This document shows, piece after piece, positions 1-11,076 of a DNA stretch of 64,000 nt. The notes below the pieces were generated by a model that was given only the letters and a program-made list of their open reading frames with translations, had not been told where the DNA came from and searched no databases. Within the stretch, counting starts at the first letter, position 1, and each line of letters starts with the position of its first letter. Made by a program: the position numbers and the translations under genes. Origin of the DNA: Gigaspora rosea (taxonomy: Eukaryota > Glomeromycota > Glomeromycetes > Diversisporales > Gigasporaceae); the NCBI GenBank assembly GCA_003550325.1, contig QKWP01000492.1, positions 178,322 to 242,321 on the forward strand, given 5' to 3'.

Positions 1-213
1 TTTTTTTTAAAAAAAATTTTTTTGAGAAAAAAATTTTTTTTGAAAAAATTTTTTAAAAAAAAGTATTGTTATATTTAATATTTGGTTAAAATTTATTAAA
101 TATTAAAGCTTATATGTAAAATATGGTTAATTAGCTCTAATAAAAAGTGGATAAAAATTTTAAAAAGTTTATATTAAAGCTAATGTAACCTCTATATGTA
201 TTGTTCGGGGTCC
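1..213. other. AT-rich leader without gene
   Basis: Homopolymeric A and T runs followed by AT-rich sequence. No coding potential or structured repeat is visible. Confidence 0.5.
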
Positions 214-466
214 TAACCAAATACAGTATTGTATATCGATTTGCATGTGATAAATTTGGAAGAATCTGGTTTAATGTGTCGGAGATGAATTTTTCTGGTT
301 TGAAATGTTTTACGTAACAATTCCATTAGATAGAATATGCAACAATTTATTAATTGGATATATAAAAAAAATTTTTTTTAAAAAAAAAAATCCAGGTGGC
401 CGGGTCAAAAATTTTATTTTATGTTATATAAACCAAGAAATTTATTTTGTATGGCCTTAGGTATAG
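214..466 (+). repeat. Partial copy of MITE family A (full copy at 19343-19796)
   Basis: This stretch matches the reverse complement of most of the element at 19343-19796, including the segment around GTATTGTATATCGATTTGCA, the block ACAATTCCATTAG and the end reading ATTTATTTTGTATGGCC. It lacks the other terminal inverted repeat, so it is a truncated copy. It is shorter by an internal deletion near 290-300, where the other copy has an extra stretch of about 30 bases. Confidence 0.75.
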
Positions 467-483
467 TTTCTTTTTTTTTTTTA

Positions 484-700
484 TACAGTCAAATCTCATT
501 ATAGATACTCTTGATATAGTTACAACCTTGATATAATTATACTATTTTTAAGCTTTAACTATTACAAATTATATAAAATTTAACCTTTATTTAGTTACAA
601 CTTTTTATAATCACCAGATCTTGTTTTTCAAGCTGGTGATTATACCAAGATATTGTAATCGAAATGTTTGATTATGTAGATAAATTAGGTCTTTTTAGAA
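484..700 (+). mobile_element. Possible end of a pogo/Tigger-like element
   Basis: The sequence TACAGTCAAATCTCATTATA resembles the TA-flanked CAGTC termini of pogo/Tigger elements, as in the complete MITE at 24802-25142. I found no matching inverted end downstream, so only one end is present or the resemblance is fortuitous. Confidence 0.3.
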
Positions 701-1504
701 AAAATTCAAAATGAAGATGGTTCTTTATTACAGGGCCGCCAGAAATTAGCTGATTTCTTAGGAGGGGTTCACGGTCCAGTAAGGTAAATATATAGTACTA
801 GTTCTCTGATTGGTTGGTGCTAATGGTTATACAATTTGAGATGCAGATGCCGAATTTAAAATTTATACTATCTGCTATATATATCGATAGTATACCAATC
901 GGCCTACGGATTTACTCACCTATACCTGTAACTTTATTAGTGATTGGACCTGTCCAAAAAAATGCCACCTGGGTCACTCAACGAGTGGACCCTTCGGTCA
1001 CCCGGGCAGAACCCGGGTGGGTTAAAAAAAAATCTACCCAGACAATTAATATATATCTTAGGTATCTATAATAATAATAATTCTACCCGATATCACTCCT
1101 GTTAACTATACTCAATAATTTAAGTTTTCAGCGAATCCAATCACTAGACTTTATGATGGTCTTTTTATTTTAAATAAATATGCATGTACTCTACGCACGA
1201 GAAATCAATAATACGATCTTTTTACGAAGATATATAACATTTAAAACTTAAGTATTCTTTTATTTTTTTAATTCTATGCTTTTTATTTTAAACACTTTCT
1301 TATTTACCTCCTTACCTGTTAGAATACTACGTATTATGAAACAGTTAAATTTATCTAACTGCTATTCATTCTAATTATACTTTCCTTTATCTAAGTATTT
1401 CACTATCGGAAAGGCTATGTTCGAAACAATTTCTTCAGATTGTGTAGGCACATATGGCTCTATAAGCATATAGGGTTAAGAGTATATAAACTCATGTGTT
1501 GCTG
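701..1504. other. Non-coding stretch with one GC-richer patch
   Basis: No supported gene. At about 965-1025 a GC-richer patch has ACCCGGGTGG-type partial palindromes. At 723-750 the sequence GGGCCGCCAGAAATTAGC resembles the ends of the TTA-flanked MITE at 35518-36417, and an inverted counterpart lies near 5490-5515. Confidence 0.4.
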
Positions 1505-3720
1505 AATTAGAATTTCGAGACTTACGAGCAGAATGTTGAGACTGTTTATGTTTTTGAACAAAATTCAGGGTAGGAAAATACTTTCCACATTCTGAACAAC
1601 ATAAACACTGATGCNTTGAGATTTACAAGCAGAATATTGAGACTGTTTATGTTTTTGAACAAAATTCAAAGTTGAGAAATACTTTTCACATTCTGAACAA
1701 CATAAACACTGATGCATTTCTTCTGAAATAGTCAGACATTATTTGTCATAGGGTGGAATTTTGACTGATAGAAGTATTCAAGAATATGAATAGGATTTAA
1801 AAAATGCTGATCACGTCCTTTAATCATTGGGGGTAAGAATCCATAGTTTTCTTGTAATAAAGTAGTTGCTTCAGGTATGTGGAATGGCTTACATCAATTT
1901 ATATTTCTACATTTACGAATATCGAGCGAATAGCGACAGATTTGATAGTGGTCTTCAATCCATTGCCTATGAGATTTCATCATCATCAAATATATCAATG
2001 TGTATATCCACATATGTAGCTCTAATATTCCTTCCATGACTTTGATCATGTTGCCAAATATCACAAAGCTTTTCTCCTGGGAATAGGATTATGTCTGAAT
2101 GTTATAATTTTGCATTAAGTAAGTAGATTAGTTTTTAAAACTATACCTAAAAAATGAAAATTTTCTTTTGCCAATTCTTAATTAATAACTTTTCCCTAAG
2201 AATTGAAATGAGTACCATAATGATCTATAGGTAATATGATTCAAGCTAACTTTGACGAAAGAGGCGCCATGCCTTTTTACAAGGTATTAAAAGAAGACTG
2301 ACCAGGTGCATGGGTACGAACAGTCAAGTAATTGAGGTCCAAGAAAAGAAAAAGTTTACAATATTCTATAATATTTTTTAGATGTTTTGGATTTTCATCC
2401 GGCCCACCGTCTACTAATAAAACCCACAACGGCTTAAATTTTTCTTCTATACAGATAACTTCATCATAGTCTTCCGAATTCGTTATTGAAATTAAATCAG
2501 TTATATGTGTCAATGCAGTTGTAACTACAAAATATTAAGATCAAATGTAAATTGTAAAATATTCTGAACGAAAAATATCATTCGTATAATTTGGATTTAT
2601 TAAAAGATATATAGATGAAATCAGTTTCATTTATCTGACTAAAGGAAAATTATGGTCAGGTATAGAAACAGGTTCATTTATTGTTTTAATTGACTTGAAT
2701 GTTCGTCCAACCGCTAGAATACCCAAAGGAACCTTTGACTTATCGTCTTGGGATATTATTATGGAATGATCATGAAAGGTTAAAGCAAATGTCCAGGCAC
2801 TTTTTACAGAAGCGAGACAATAATGACTATCTGGATGATCCAATTTTTCGTCTCATAACACCGATTGAATTTGTACTAATGCGGGGTAGTGGTGCCGTTT
2901 TGCTGCAAAAGTATTCAGATGTTTTGGCCAAAGGTAGGTCGACAGAGTTGTCTACCAATATAAAGGTTATATTTTTCTTCAAGTTTACTTTTTAAATATT
3001 TGATAGTTCTAACTTTTATTATTATTTATTTTTCTACTTTTTTTATCTGCTTCGCCATATTCAATGCAATCATGAATGTGTTTGAGGAGGTCCAGGTTTT
3101 GTGTAAGAATTGATAGTCTTCCAGCACTCTCCCATTGTTTAACAATACCTTCTTCTTCAAGTTGTTTTTGTTTTTAGCTATCATCCAAGCTTGATTTGCT
3201 GCATGTTGTTTAAGTGCTTCGATTTTTTTATTATTGGTTCCGATGATATCTTTTTGCTCTTGTATTCTAACAGCAAGATCGCTTCTAATACTAGTATCTG
3301 AAGCTATATAGTGCAAAGATTCAAATTCAGTAATCTTATTTCTTGCTGTTTTAATTTTTTCATGTGAAGCTTTTTGAGCAGAAGCATTGGAACGTATTTC
3401 ATATTCTTTAGAAATGGAAGAAGAAAGCGGGGTAGATACTAAATTACTTGGTTGAGACGATTTACGATGACTAGAATTCATACTAACTCTGATTGCTTGC
3501 AACGGAATTGGAGTATTTAAAAAAATTCGTATTTCTTCTTGAATAAAGTTATCACCTTTTTTTTTGATCTCATGCCATTTTTCATTTCCTTCTTCGACTA
3601 ATTTAGGTTTTGATAGTGATGGATTCATGGTTAGAACTATTTGATTATAAGCAAAGACATTCATAAAATGTTGATACAAGGTATTTGCATCTGGATATAA
3701 CAGTTTTTAATTAAATTTTG
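1505..3720 (-). pseudogene. Decayed DDE-like transposase with C2H2 zinc fingers, copy 1
   Basis: Reading the minus strand gives, in order, a Lys/Gln-rich helical N-terminal part (about 3026-3679), then His-Pro-Asp...His-Tyr (2631-2900), then the block VDGGPDENPKH with LTVRTHAPGQS (2277-2513), a degraded GTHF/GKVIN region (about 2100-2270), a Cys-rich RYSLDIR segment (1905-1960), FLNPIHILEY (near 1790), and two C2H2 fingers (1514-1718). Gly-Gly-Pro-Asp-Glu followed by an Ala-Pro-Gly-x-Ser and Asn/Val-Glu-Arg-Met-like block is the pattern of a large, mostly unannotated DDE-type family that I recognise from fungal and animal repeats; the DDE assignment is inference. Frameshifts and stops break it throughout. 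The same gene lies inverted at 6690-9143. The 5' part upstream of about 3720 is missing in this copy. Confidence 0.75.
1514..1718 (-). repeat. Tandem duplication of a C2H2 zinc-finger unit (about 102 bp, two copies)
   Basis: Two units of about 102 bases, joined at an ambiguous base (N at 1615). On the minus strand each encodes CSEC(G/E)KYF, twelve residues, then His-x4-His, a classical C2H2 spacing. In the unit at 1616-1718 the last His has become Tyr (TAT) and the Gly after the second Cys is Glu. 102 is a multiple of three, so the duplication keeps frame. The N at the junction leaves open an assembly artefact. Confidence 0.75.
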
Positions 3721-4542
3721 GCATACTTAAAAACGTTTGTATTTCAATAACAAAATTTAGCACTAAAACTTATTCGAAAGGGTTTAATATATTTTTTTTT
3801 TATTAAGTTTCATTTAATTTTTTTTTTTTATACTTTTTGATTAGTAAAAATTAGCTTTTTTATAATTAATACGATTACAGATAAGTCTTTATTCAATTAT
3901 ATTTTTACTGCATCGCAATAATTAATTTTTTTTTATTTTGTTTAGATTATTATTTACTTGGTACATCAAACCAAAAATGCAAAACAAAATTCTTCTAAAT
4001 TCTATTCTATTTCGAAATATATGCGGTGTTGATAATTTATTATTCAAATTGACTGAATTAATATAACTCATACAAGGGGATCGTGTCTGAGTACATCAGA
4101 ATTGATAAATTTTACCCAAAGATTGTAAAAAATTTTGGTGACCCTCCTGTAAAATTCGTATAAATATGATGAAGCGATTTATTTTTAAGAGTGAGAGCCT
4201 GGTCTCAGTTTTTTATTAAAATTTAATAAACTTAATGACCAAAAATACGAGGCTTTTCATTTTTCATATACAATATCCAAGTCAATTTTATACGTTTCTT
4301 ATACATGCTTGTAATCGATTAAATGCGGTTTAAATCCAAAATTGACATGTCCCGATCCTATACCTCTGCATTGGTTTAAATAAATAACCCGCATTTACAC
4401 ATATATTTTTTCTCACAATTGTATTAAATTAGCTTGTTTTATTTAAACCAATGCCAATAAGGTGGGTAAATTTTAATTATAATAGTGTGCAGGCACATAA
4501 TGGCGCAAAAAGTTATGGGCTAACTTCCCGAAGCCCATTTTT
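3721..4542. other. Non-coding, with one small hairpin
   Basis: AT-rich with no gene seen. Positions 4368-4452 form an imperfect hairpin: GCATTGGTTTAAATAAATAA on the left pairs with TTATTTAAACCAATGC on the right. Confidence 0.45.
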
Positions 4543-4755
4543 CTAAACTATTTTGCCAAGGTTGAGTGTATATATATCTTCCATTTCCACTGCTTTTTGA
4601 TAATACATATGTGCTTTACGTATATTCGTTTCAATTCCGATTCCATGAATATAACAGTATCCAATATTACACGTTCCAGCAGCGTTTCCCATCTCTGCTG
4701 GTTTTTGGTAATAAACAAATGCCCTACGTAAATCTCTTATAACGCCAATTCCCAT
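4543..4755 (-). pseudogene. Sel1-like repeat protein fragment
   Basis: The minus strand encodes about 70 residues with two Sel1-like repeats: Ala-x-x-Tyr-Tyr-Gln-Lys-x-Ala-Glu-x-Gly-Asn-Ala, then NIGYCYIHGIGIETNIRKA, then YYQKAVEME. The spacing (about 36 residues per repeat, with Gly-x-Gly-x-x-x-Asx-x-x-Lys-Ala) is that of Sel1/TPR-like solenoids, which usually carry protein-protein interaction. Such repeats are very expanded in Rhizophagus, often behind kinase domains. Only two repeats survive and no intact upstream exon is visible, so this is a remnant or an isolated exon. Confidence 0.75.
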
Positions 4756-6689
4756 TTTACTAATGGTAAATAATGGATCGCCATTTCACTGACAATCAAT
4801 TGACAAGTTTAAGTTTTCTAAAAATTGCACTAACCTTAACTCTATTCCAAACCTGTTCCTAACGACGATGTCCAGAAATAAACTGTCGCAAACTAAACTG
4901 TTGGTAAAGTGATTTTCAGATAAAACAAACAAAATCAGAAATGATCCAAAAAAATCATGGAATCAGAGCAATAGCATTTCGGGAAGGTGGACTTCGAGAA
5001 GATGGACTTTTGAAAAGTGGAATAGAAAAAAAGCCATGATAAAATGTTGGTGAATCGCACAGGTCTCCAACTGGTATTACAGTTTTTTTCTCTTGAAATT
5101 CCTGTTCTTGCTTAGGTCAAAAGCTTTGGTGATAAGTATACTTAGCAACTTTTTGAAAGAAAGAGTTACATAATTCTGATATGAACTTGATTTGAAACAG
5201 ATATACAAATCAGGTTTATACAGGAGTTCAAATACCATATTAGAATGCTGATATCTCTATAAGTAAATTGATAATATAGCGACTTGTATTGAATACCTAT
5301 ATGAACCCGACTTGCATCCTAAAAGTCTTTATTTGCAACAAATATCTGGTTTAAATCAGGTTCATATTAGGATTATATGGCCTGTTAGAGATAAAGGATT
5401 TGTATCCTTGTTCAGAACTTTTTTTTTTTGCTCTAGTTAGGTAGGGGGAAGAGGGGTAGCCCTTATAGTAAACTGAAATCAGGTGATTTCTGGCAGCTCC
5501 TTTAGATAGAAAACATAATAGTGGATCGTTAACTCATTAGAATTATTATTCTATAATTTGGATTATAAAGATACAAAAGGATTTTTATGTCCTTTTTATA
5601 ATTGTAGTTTCTTTTATTCTAAAACTATATACAATATATTTAAATACCAATAACAATATTATGCATAATAAATAATATATAATACTAATATGCATTGCAA
5701 CAAAATAAACAGTTTAACAGGGCAGCAACACAAATAAATAAATAAATAAATAATAAATAACTAATAAAGAATAAGTAAACTAGTGGTAATCGAACAAAGG
5801 GTTAACACCATTACATGATTGTCTAATACATCGTGAACATGTAATTATCGCAATATAAAAGCACAAAAATATCTACTATATTACACTCCCTCTTTAGCAT
5901 GCGAGGTCCTCCGAGCATAATCAACTAGTGATTAAAAAAAATTCTAAACTAGTTTTCTAAAAAAAATAATTTCTGGATTTTAGGTTCCTTGGATTATCCA
6001 TAACCAGAACAACAACTAATAGGGGTTTTGTACTTCAGATTACCCATAAGAGACATGCTATTTATTACGTAATATTTCTTTACTAATAGTCTACTCTATC
6101 TATCCATGGTGTGATCTTAATGCTAATTGGCTGAATTATATTAAAATATATATAATATATCAAATATATATACTATATATAAGGGCAATGACAGATATTA
6201 CCTAATATCGAATTGCTATAAGCATCTACTCCTACCCACAGGTAAGATAAAAAAAATGACCAATAAAAATTAAATCCAAAATAAGCAATCTGATTGGCTA
6301 ACAATATTCGGGCATATAATAAAAATCTGGTCCGGTCTGATCCGAATTGACTTCTGAGCCTTTGTAAAAATTCAGTCTAAAATTCTGCCAATCAACAATT
6401 AATATGTGATCGGTTCCCAAGGTTCTAAGTCTAAATTAACTCAAACTGGGCTTTTAACATCACTCCTCAAATGTCAACATGTTCAATTAACAAAGTTAAT
6501 TCTAACAGACGTATGATAGTTGAACTTATATAGCAAATAGCTTTCACTTTGTTCTAAAACAAGAAATTTGCTGTACATATGCACTTGAATTGAGTTAAAA
6601 AAAATCACATGATTCTAAATCAAAATTGACTTTGTGTACAGAATTTTGTTTTTTTAAAAAATTTTTTCTTAAAAAAAAATTTTTTTTTT
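4756..6689. other. Non-coding region with isolated MITE ends
   Basis: No gene supported. At 5490-5515, GAAATCAGGTGATTTCTGGC is an inverted relative of the sequence at 723-750. At 6181-6212, AAGGGCAATGACAGATATTA matches one terminus of the TAA-flanked MITE at 27800-27958, with no partner end. Around 5735-5765 there is a short TAAA/ATAA run. Confidence 0.4.
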
Positions 6690-9143
6690 TTGTATAGTAC
6701 AAGAATTAATATTAAAATAAGTGAACAACTTAATATTGGTTCCTACTATGAAAAGAGAATAGAAACATCAAACTCAAAAAATAAAAAGAAAGAACAAAAT
6801 GAAGGTGGCAATTCTAACAGACAAAATAATGACTTCCGCAATCAGCAAAGCATAGACACTAATAAAGATGAAAAAAAGTCATTTCGCCAAACTTTTTTTT
6901 TAACTCCAAAATACAATAAAAATCTGATTTATAGTTCACTAGCAAATAAATATCAGGTGTTTTCAAACGCCTATGTATATAGTATCATGGTAAAGACAGA
7001 TAACAGTACCCCTAATCGTGCTCATGTTTGCCGCGAGGCAATACAAGAATAGAACAAAATTAAAACCAAATGTGTGGAAGAAATCAACAATTTAATCAAG
7101 AAACATTTGACTACACCATTTAATCTATATAATATACAAACAATAAAGTCGAGATATATCATGCCTGAAAAAAGCTTAACATCCTTTCTTCCTACTATCA
7201 ATTTTGTAGAACCTATACCTGAAATCCCAGTAAATGCAGCAGCACAAAAAAGTGCAGCAAATGCAATTGAAATAGCTGAAAAAAACTTTTCAAACTTAAG
7301 CAAATATATAACATTACAACAGACCCTCAGTTTCAATATGAAATATACACAAAAATAGAAGAGCTTCAAACACAAGTAAAAGCTAATCGGGATAGAATTT
7401 TCAAATTAAAAAGAAATGCAAGATATTCTCAAAACTGTAAAGAAAAGAAACAAAAATACTTATCAAAAATCAGGAAGTAATCAAATACGATCAGCCAGGT
7501 TGTCCATTACTTCTTTTTAAATATCCATATCTGCATAACCATGTTCATGAATCAGTTGAAAATGGATCAGCTGATGAAAAATGGTGAAAAGAAATAAAGT
7601 GAGAATAATAGAAAATTTACGTAAAAATCTTGAAGAAAATTATAGTGTCTATATGGCATGAACAACATTAAATAATTACTTACTACTTCACCAGTCCAAT
7701 TCCATTGCCGCGAAGGTACATTATCACCCAGCATGGGTCTCTGTTGCTAGTATTTCACGCACTGAAACACATGAACATCCTGATATACACTATCGTTTTG
7801 CATCTATTAAATATGCAAAATAATTTGTATCCTTTTTTGCCGATATGTCAATAATTATCTCCTAGGATAATAAAGCAAAAATAGGTCTTGGTGTGTCCAC
7901 TGTAGGTTGAACATTTCGCAGATTGCAATCAATCAATGATCCAATTTTATACCAGATCATGATTTCTGTATAGGATTTGAGCAAAAACTAATTCTATCAG
8001 TATACCTCATAATTAACTCAAATGAATCAAATGATGAACTATGGACAGGACAACTTACTATTTTTGTACGCCGCTAATGGTCTCTTGGTACATCCTCGCT
8101 TACACATATCCAAAATCTTGAAAGTCTCACTTTAGATCCCCAATATGATACTGCGTTAAAAACTGGAAGAGAGATTTGACCGATTTGGATATTATTAGTG
8201 GATGGGGGACTGGATGAGAACCCAAGACACTTAAAGAACATTAAGTCATATTGTTTGCTTTTTCAAAAATTCAATTTGGATTACTTGACTGTAAGGACAA
8301 ATGCCCAGGAAAATCTAAATATAACACCATAGAAAGAGGAATGGCAACACTTTCTGGTAAATTAGCAGGTGTCGTATTATCAATTAATCACTTTGGAACG
8401 CATTTAAACTCTCAGGGCAAAGTAATTAACCCGGAGTTGGCTCTTAAAAATTTTAAGTTTGCCGTAGAAGCTCTTTGCAATATTTGGTGTCAAAAGTTTA
8501 CAAACTCTTTTGTAAATTTGCAATTTGAGGGCACTGACAAGGAAAAAATAGAAGAACTTGAACAACAAAGTAAAGAAAACCAAAATCAAAATCAAAAAAA
8601 GAGTAAAAAAAAGATGACTTAATCGAGTGCTTTATACCATGGTCATGGATTAAAAATCATTGTGACTTGTGCCAATATTCTCTTGATATAAAACGCTATA
8701 CAAACGCAAGTTGTTGTGGACCACCTCGTGCAAGAGAAGCTATAGATTTTCTTCAGCTGAATAATGGTTTTTTACTTCCGGTTACCAAAGCTAAAGATGG
8801 ACATTTCATTAATCCTATACACCTTCTTGAATACTATAATCTTTTAAAAATTCCTAACTATGATTCGCACTATCTATCTCTCGACGAAACAACCTATTTA
8901 CGCCTTAATTGTTCCAAGTGTAATAAATATTTTCTAACACTTACATTTTTGATGTATCACAAATGGTTAATGTATCCTGCTAGCCATAAACGATCTAAAG
9001 AAAAATCTAAAAACCCAACTGAGCAAACTGAACAAAACTCATTAACCCTTGATAATTTCTCACTTCTTCTGTCACAGCAATATGATCAAATACTTTCATC
9101 TGATGAAGTATATCTAAGAAGATGGACTTCGGATAATGAATAG
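6690..9143 (+). pseudogene. Decayed DDE-like transposase with zinc-binding C terminus, copy 2
   Basis: Homologous throughout to the minus-strand copy at 1505-3720, but longer at the 5' end. In order: a Lys/Asn/Gln-rich start (6690-7052), a helical segment with AAAQKSAANAIEIAEKNF (7074-7358), a stop- and frameshift-ridden centre with VHYHPAWVSVASIS and HPDIHYRFASIK (about 7700-7820), a decayed DGGxDEN region (about 8195-8225), CPGKSKYNTIERGMATLSGK with SINHFGTHLNSQGKVINPEL (8281-8500), and the open C-terminal part 8640-9143 containing CDLCQYSLDIK, FINPIHLLEYYN and CSKCNKYF with a following His. The Cys pairs suggest zinc binding. The E of IERGM and the D of DGG are candidate DDE residues (inference). 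At least four frame changes and several stops show that it is inactive. Confidence 0.75.
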
Positions 9144-9189
9144 CTAAAAACAAGTATGAGTTAGAAAATCTGCAATTCAATCAATGATT

Positions 9190-9390
9190 TAGGGATGTTA
9201 AGTGGTTCGTTCAGTTCAGTTTCAGTCCAGTCCCATAAAGTTCAAAGAAAAAAATGAACTGAACTGAAGTTTATATACTTCAGTTCAATTTTAAAGTTTA
9301 AACTTGAGTTCATAAACTTAAAGTATGAACTTGAGGTTAACTTTGAAGTTCAAACTTTAGTTCATGAACCTAAGTTCACTAGAGCTATTA
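9190..9390. repeat. Degenerate GTTCA/TGAAC short-repeat tract
   Basis: Roughly a dozen GTTCA, AGTTCA and TGAACT motifs occur in both orientations. This gives local palindromes such as TGAACTGAACTGAAG against CTTCAGTTCA. No gene. Confidence 0.6.
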
Positions 9391-9394
9391 TCCG

Positions 9395-9459
9395 GTAAGA
9401 AAATAATTATCCAGGCAGGTTAGATATTGTCTGACCTGCCTGGATAATTATTTTCTTAC
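9395..9459. repeat. Perfect hairpin, 26-bp arms, 13-bp loop
   Basis: Arm 9395-9420 (starting GTAAGAAAATAATTATCCAG) is exactly complementary to 9434-9459. The arms contain CCAGGCAGGT/ACCTGCCTGG next to the loop. Perfect arms in a decayed region indicate a recent foldback element or a retained structure. Confidence 0.9.
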
Positions 9460-9734
9460 TTAGTCACGATAAATGTTAGATATATAGTTGTTAGACTAAC
9501 CTCGAAGTTTCATGCTAACAAAACTACATATGTACTAACAAATTAAGATTGCAACATAACTTGCTATACAATAGAATCATAAGATTTTGCTGTAACTTTG
9601 GTTGACAAAATGTCTTTCTAAGCATGCATAATATGTATGAACGTACGTTCTTACAAAGATTCAACATGCCGTATTACAAATTATATTTAATTTACTGATA
9701 ATTTCTTTATCGTACGTATTATGATTGTTATAAC

Positions 9735-9850
9735 CGGGTTCATATAAACTGAGTTTTCAAACCAGTTTTATAAGCTGAGCTTATAAACTGGGTTTATAAA
9801 TCAGGTTTATAAACTAGATTATAAAACTGGTTCAAGAACTTGTCGTTAAT
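9735..9850. repeat. Degenerate AAACTGGGTTTAT tandem tract
   Basis: Imperfect repeats of about 16-18 bases (AAACTGAGTTTT, AAACTGGGTTTAT, AAATCAGGTTTAT, AAACTAGATTAT), partly self-complementary. Confidence 0.6.
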
Positions 9851-10505
9851 TTTTCTTTGAATGAACGGCTAAAAAGAGTAGTTTGAACCAGGTTTGGACC
9901 CGGTTCATTTGAATGACTTAACATTCCTACAATGATTAAACAAAAATAGAAGAGTTTAAATAAAGTCTCACCGATTTTATAACAAATATATTGTTGTGTG
10001 AATTCTAAAAAAAAAAAAAATCAGTATCTTTCATATAAAAAGAGCACTATAATCCTAACACTAACCATCATATATACGTACTTACCAAACACAAAATCTA
10101 CTATAAAATACTAGAAATTCTGGTTAAGACAATTAAGGCATAATGTGAACCAATACTACTGAAAAATCTGAATATGCTGTGCCACAATTTGTAGCACAGA
10201 CAAATTTTTAAAGTTAGAGACCAAAGTTAGAGATTTTTTCTATGTAGTAAAATCACTCAAGAAAAAACTTGTACTAAAGGTGATTTTTTATATGAGTTGT
10301 AAATTTTGACAAAACGATTTAAAATTTCTTGTTCATGTTATGTTACACTTTGAAATTAATATTTCGCATTGTAAACATTGTACAAGATTCTGTATTTTTA
10401 TTAGTTCCGAATCCTGAGACATGACCTAATTATGATTGGCTAGTATGTTATATGTGTAACCTAAGATTTCACCCCTAAAATATTAGGTAATATATGTCAT
10501 GGTCC
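9851..10505. other. Non-coding, one MITE end
   Basis: No gene seen. At about 10474-10505 the sequence AATATTAGGTAATATATGTC followed by ATGGTCCTA is the inverted terminus of the MITE family at 27800-27958. Confidence 0.4.
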
Positions 10506-10833
10506 TAATAGTATAGATATTTTTAAAATTGAATAACTTCTAATATACAAGTCCGATTTGGATGATTTAACTACCAAAATGTTCGCCTTAATGAAACAAA
10601 TTTAACAAACTTAAAATTATAAAAATCCAATTACAGGATCCTAAAATTGCTAAAGTTTTTTATAATTTTAAAATTGTAAAAAACTTTAGTGATATTAGAA
10701 CCCTGTAATTGGATTTTTATAATTTTAGGCTTTTTAGATTTGTCTTATTAAGGTGAACATTTTGGTAGTTGAATCATCCAAATCAGACCAGTAGATCAAA
10801 AGTTATTTAATTTTAAAAATATCTATACTATTA
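10506..10833. repeat. Palindromic element, about 150-bp arms
   Basis: The outer arms pair TAATAGTATAGATATTTTTA with TAAAAATATCTATACTATTA. Inside, GGATGATTTAACTACCAAAA pairs with TTTTGGTAGTTGAATCATCC and AATCCAATTACAGGATCC with a GG(A/T)-containing partner. The ACTACCAAAATG and CAATTACAGGATCC modules recur in the palindromes at 18305-18799 and 35640-36280, so these form one foldback family. Confidence 0.85.
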
Positions 10834-10844
10834 TATATAAAAGT

Positions 10845-11000
10845 TTGCTATTTATCGCTAGTAGTAATCATTACCAATATATATTTTGTATCTTTAAATT
10901 TTGTCTATGAAATCACCTTTGAGGCTCTAACAAAAAAGATTTCTCATAAAATTCTGGTATAACCTAGGGGTTAGTAAAACTACGGGGGTCAACTTATTAT
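10845..11000. repeat. Partial repeat related to 22285-22480 (inverted)
   Basis: The block with CGCTAGTAGTAATCATTACC and AGGGGTTAGTAAAACTACG reappears reverse-complemented at 22285-22480. The middle parts differ, as expected for a MITE with variable internal sequence. Confidence 0.6.
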
Positions 11001-11076
11001 TATACATAGTCAATAAAAATGTTATATTATTCTGTATAACAATCATCTAGATTTATAAGATTTTATAATAAAAAAA

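Noticed and set aside
814..1071. Plus-strand 85-aa frame
   Set aside because: Crosses a GC-rich partial palindrome and has no recognisable protein features.
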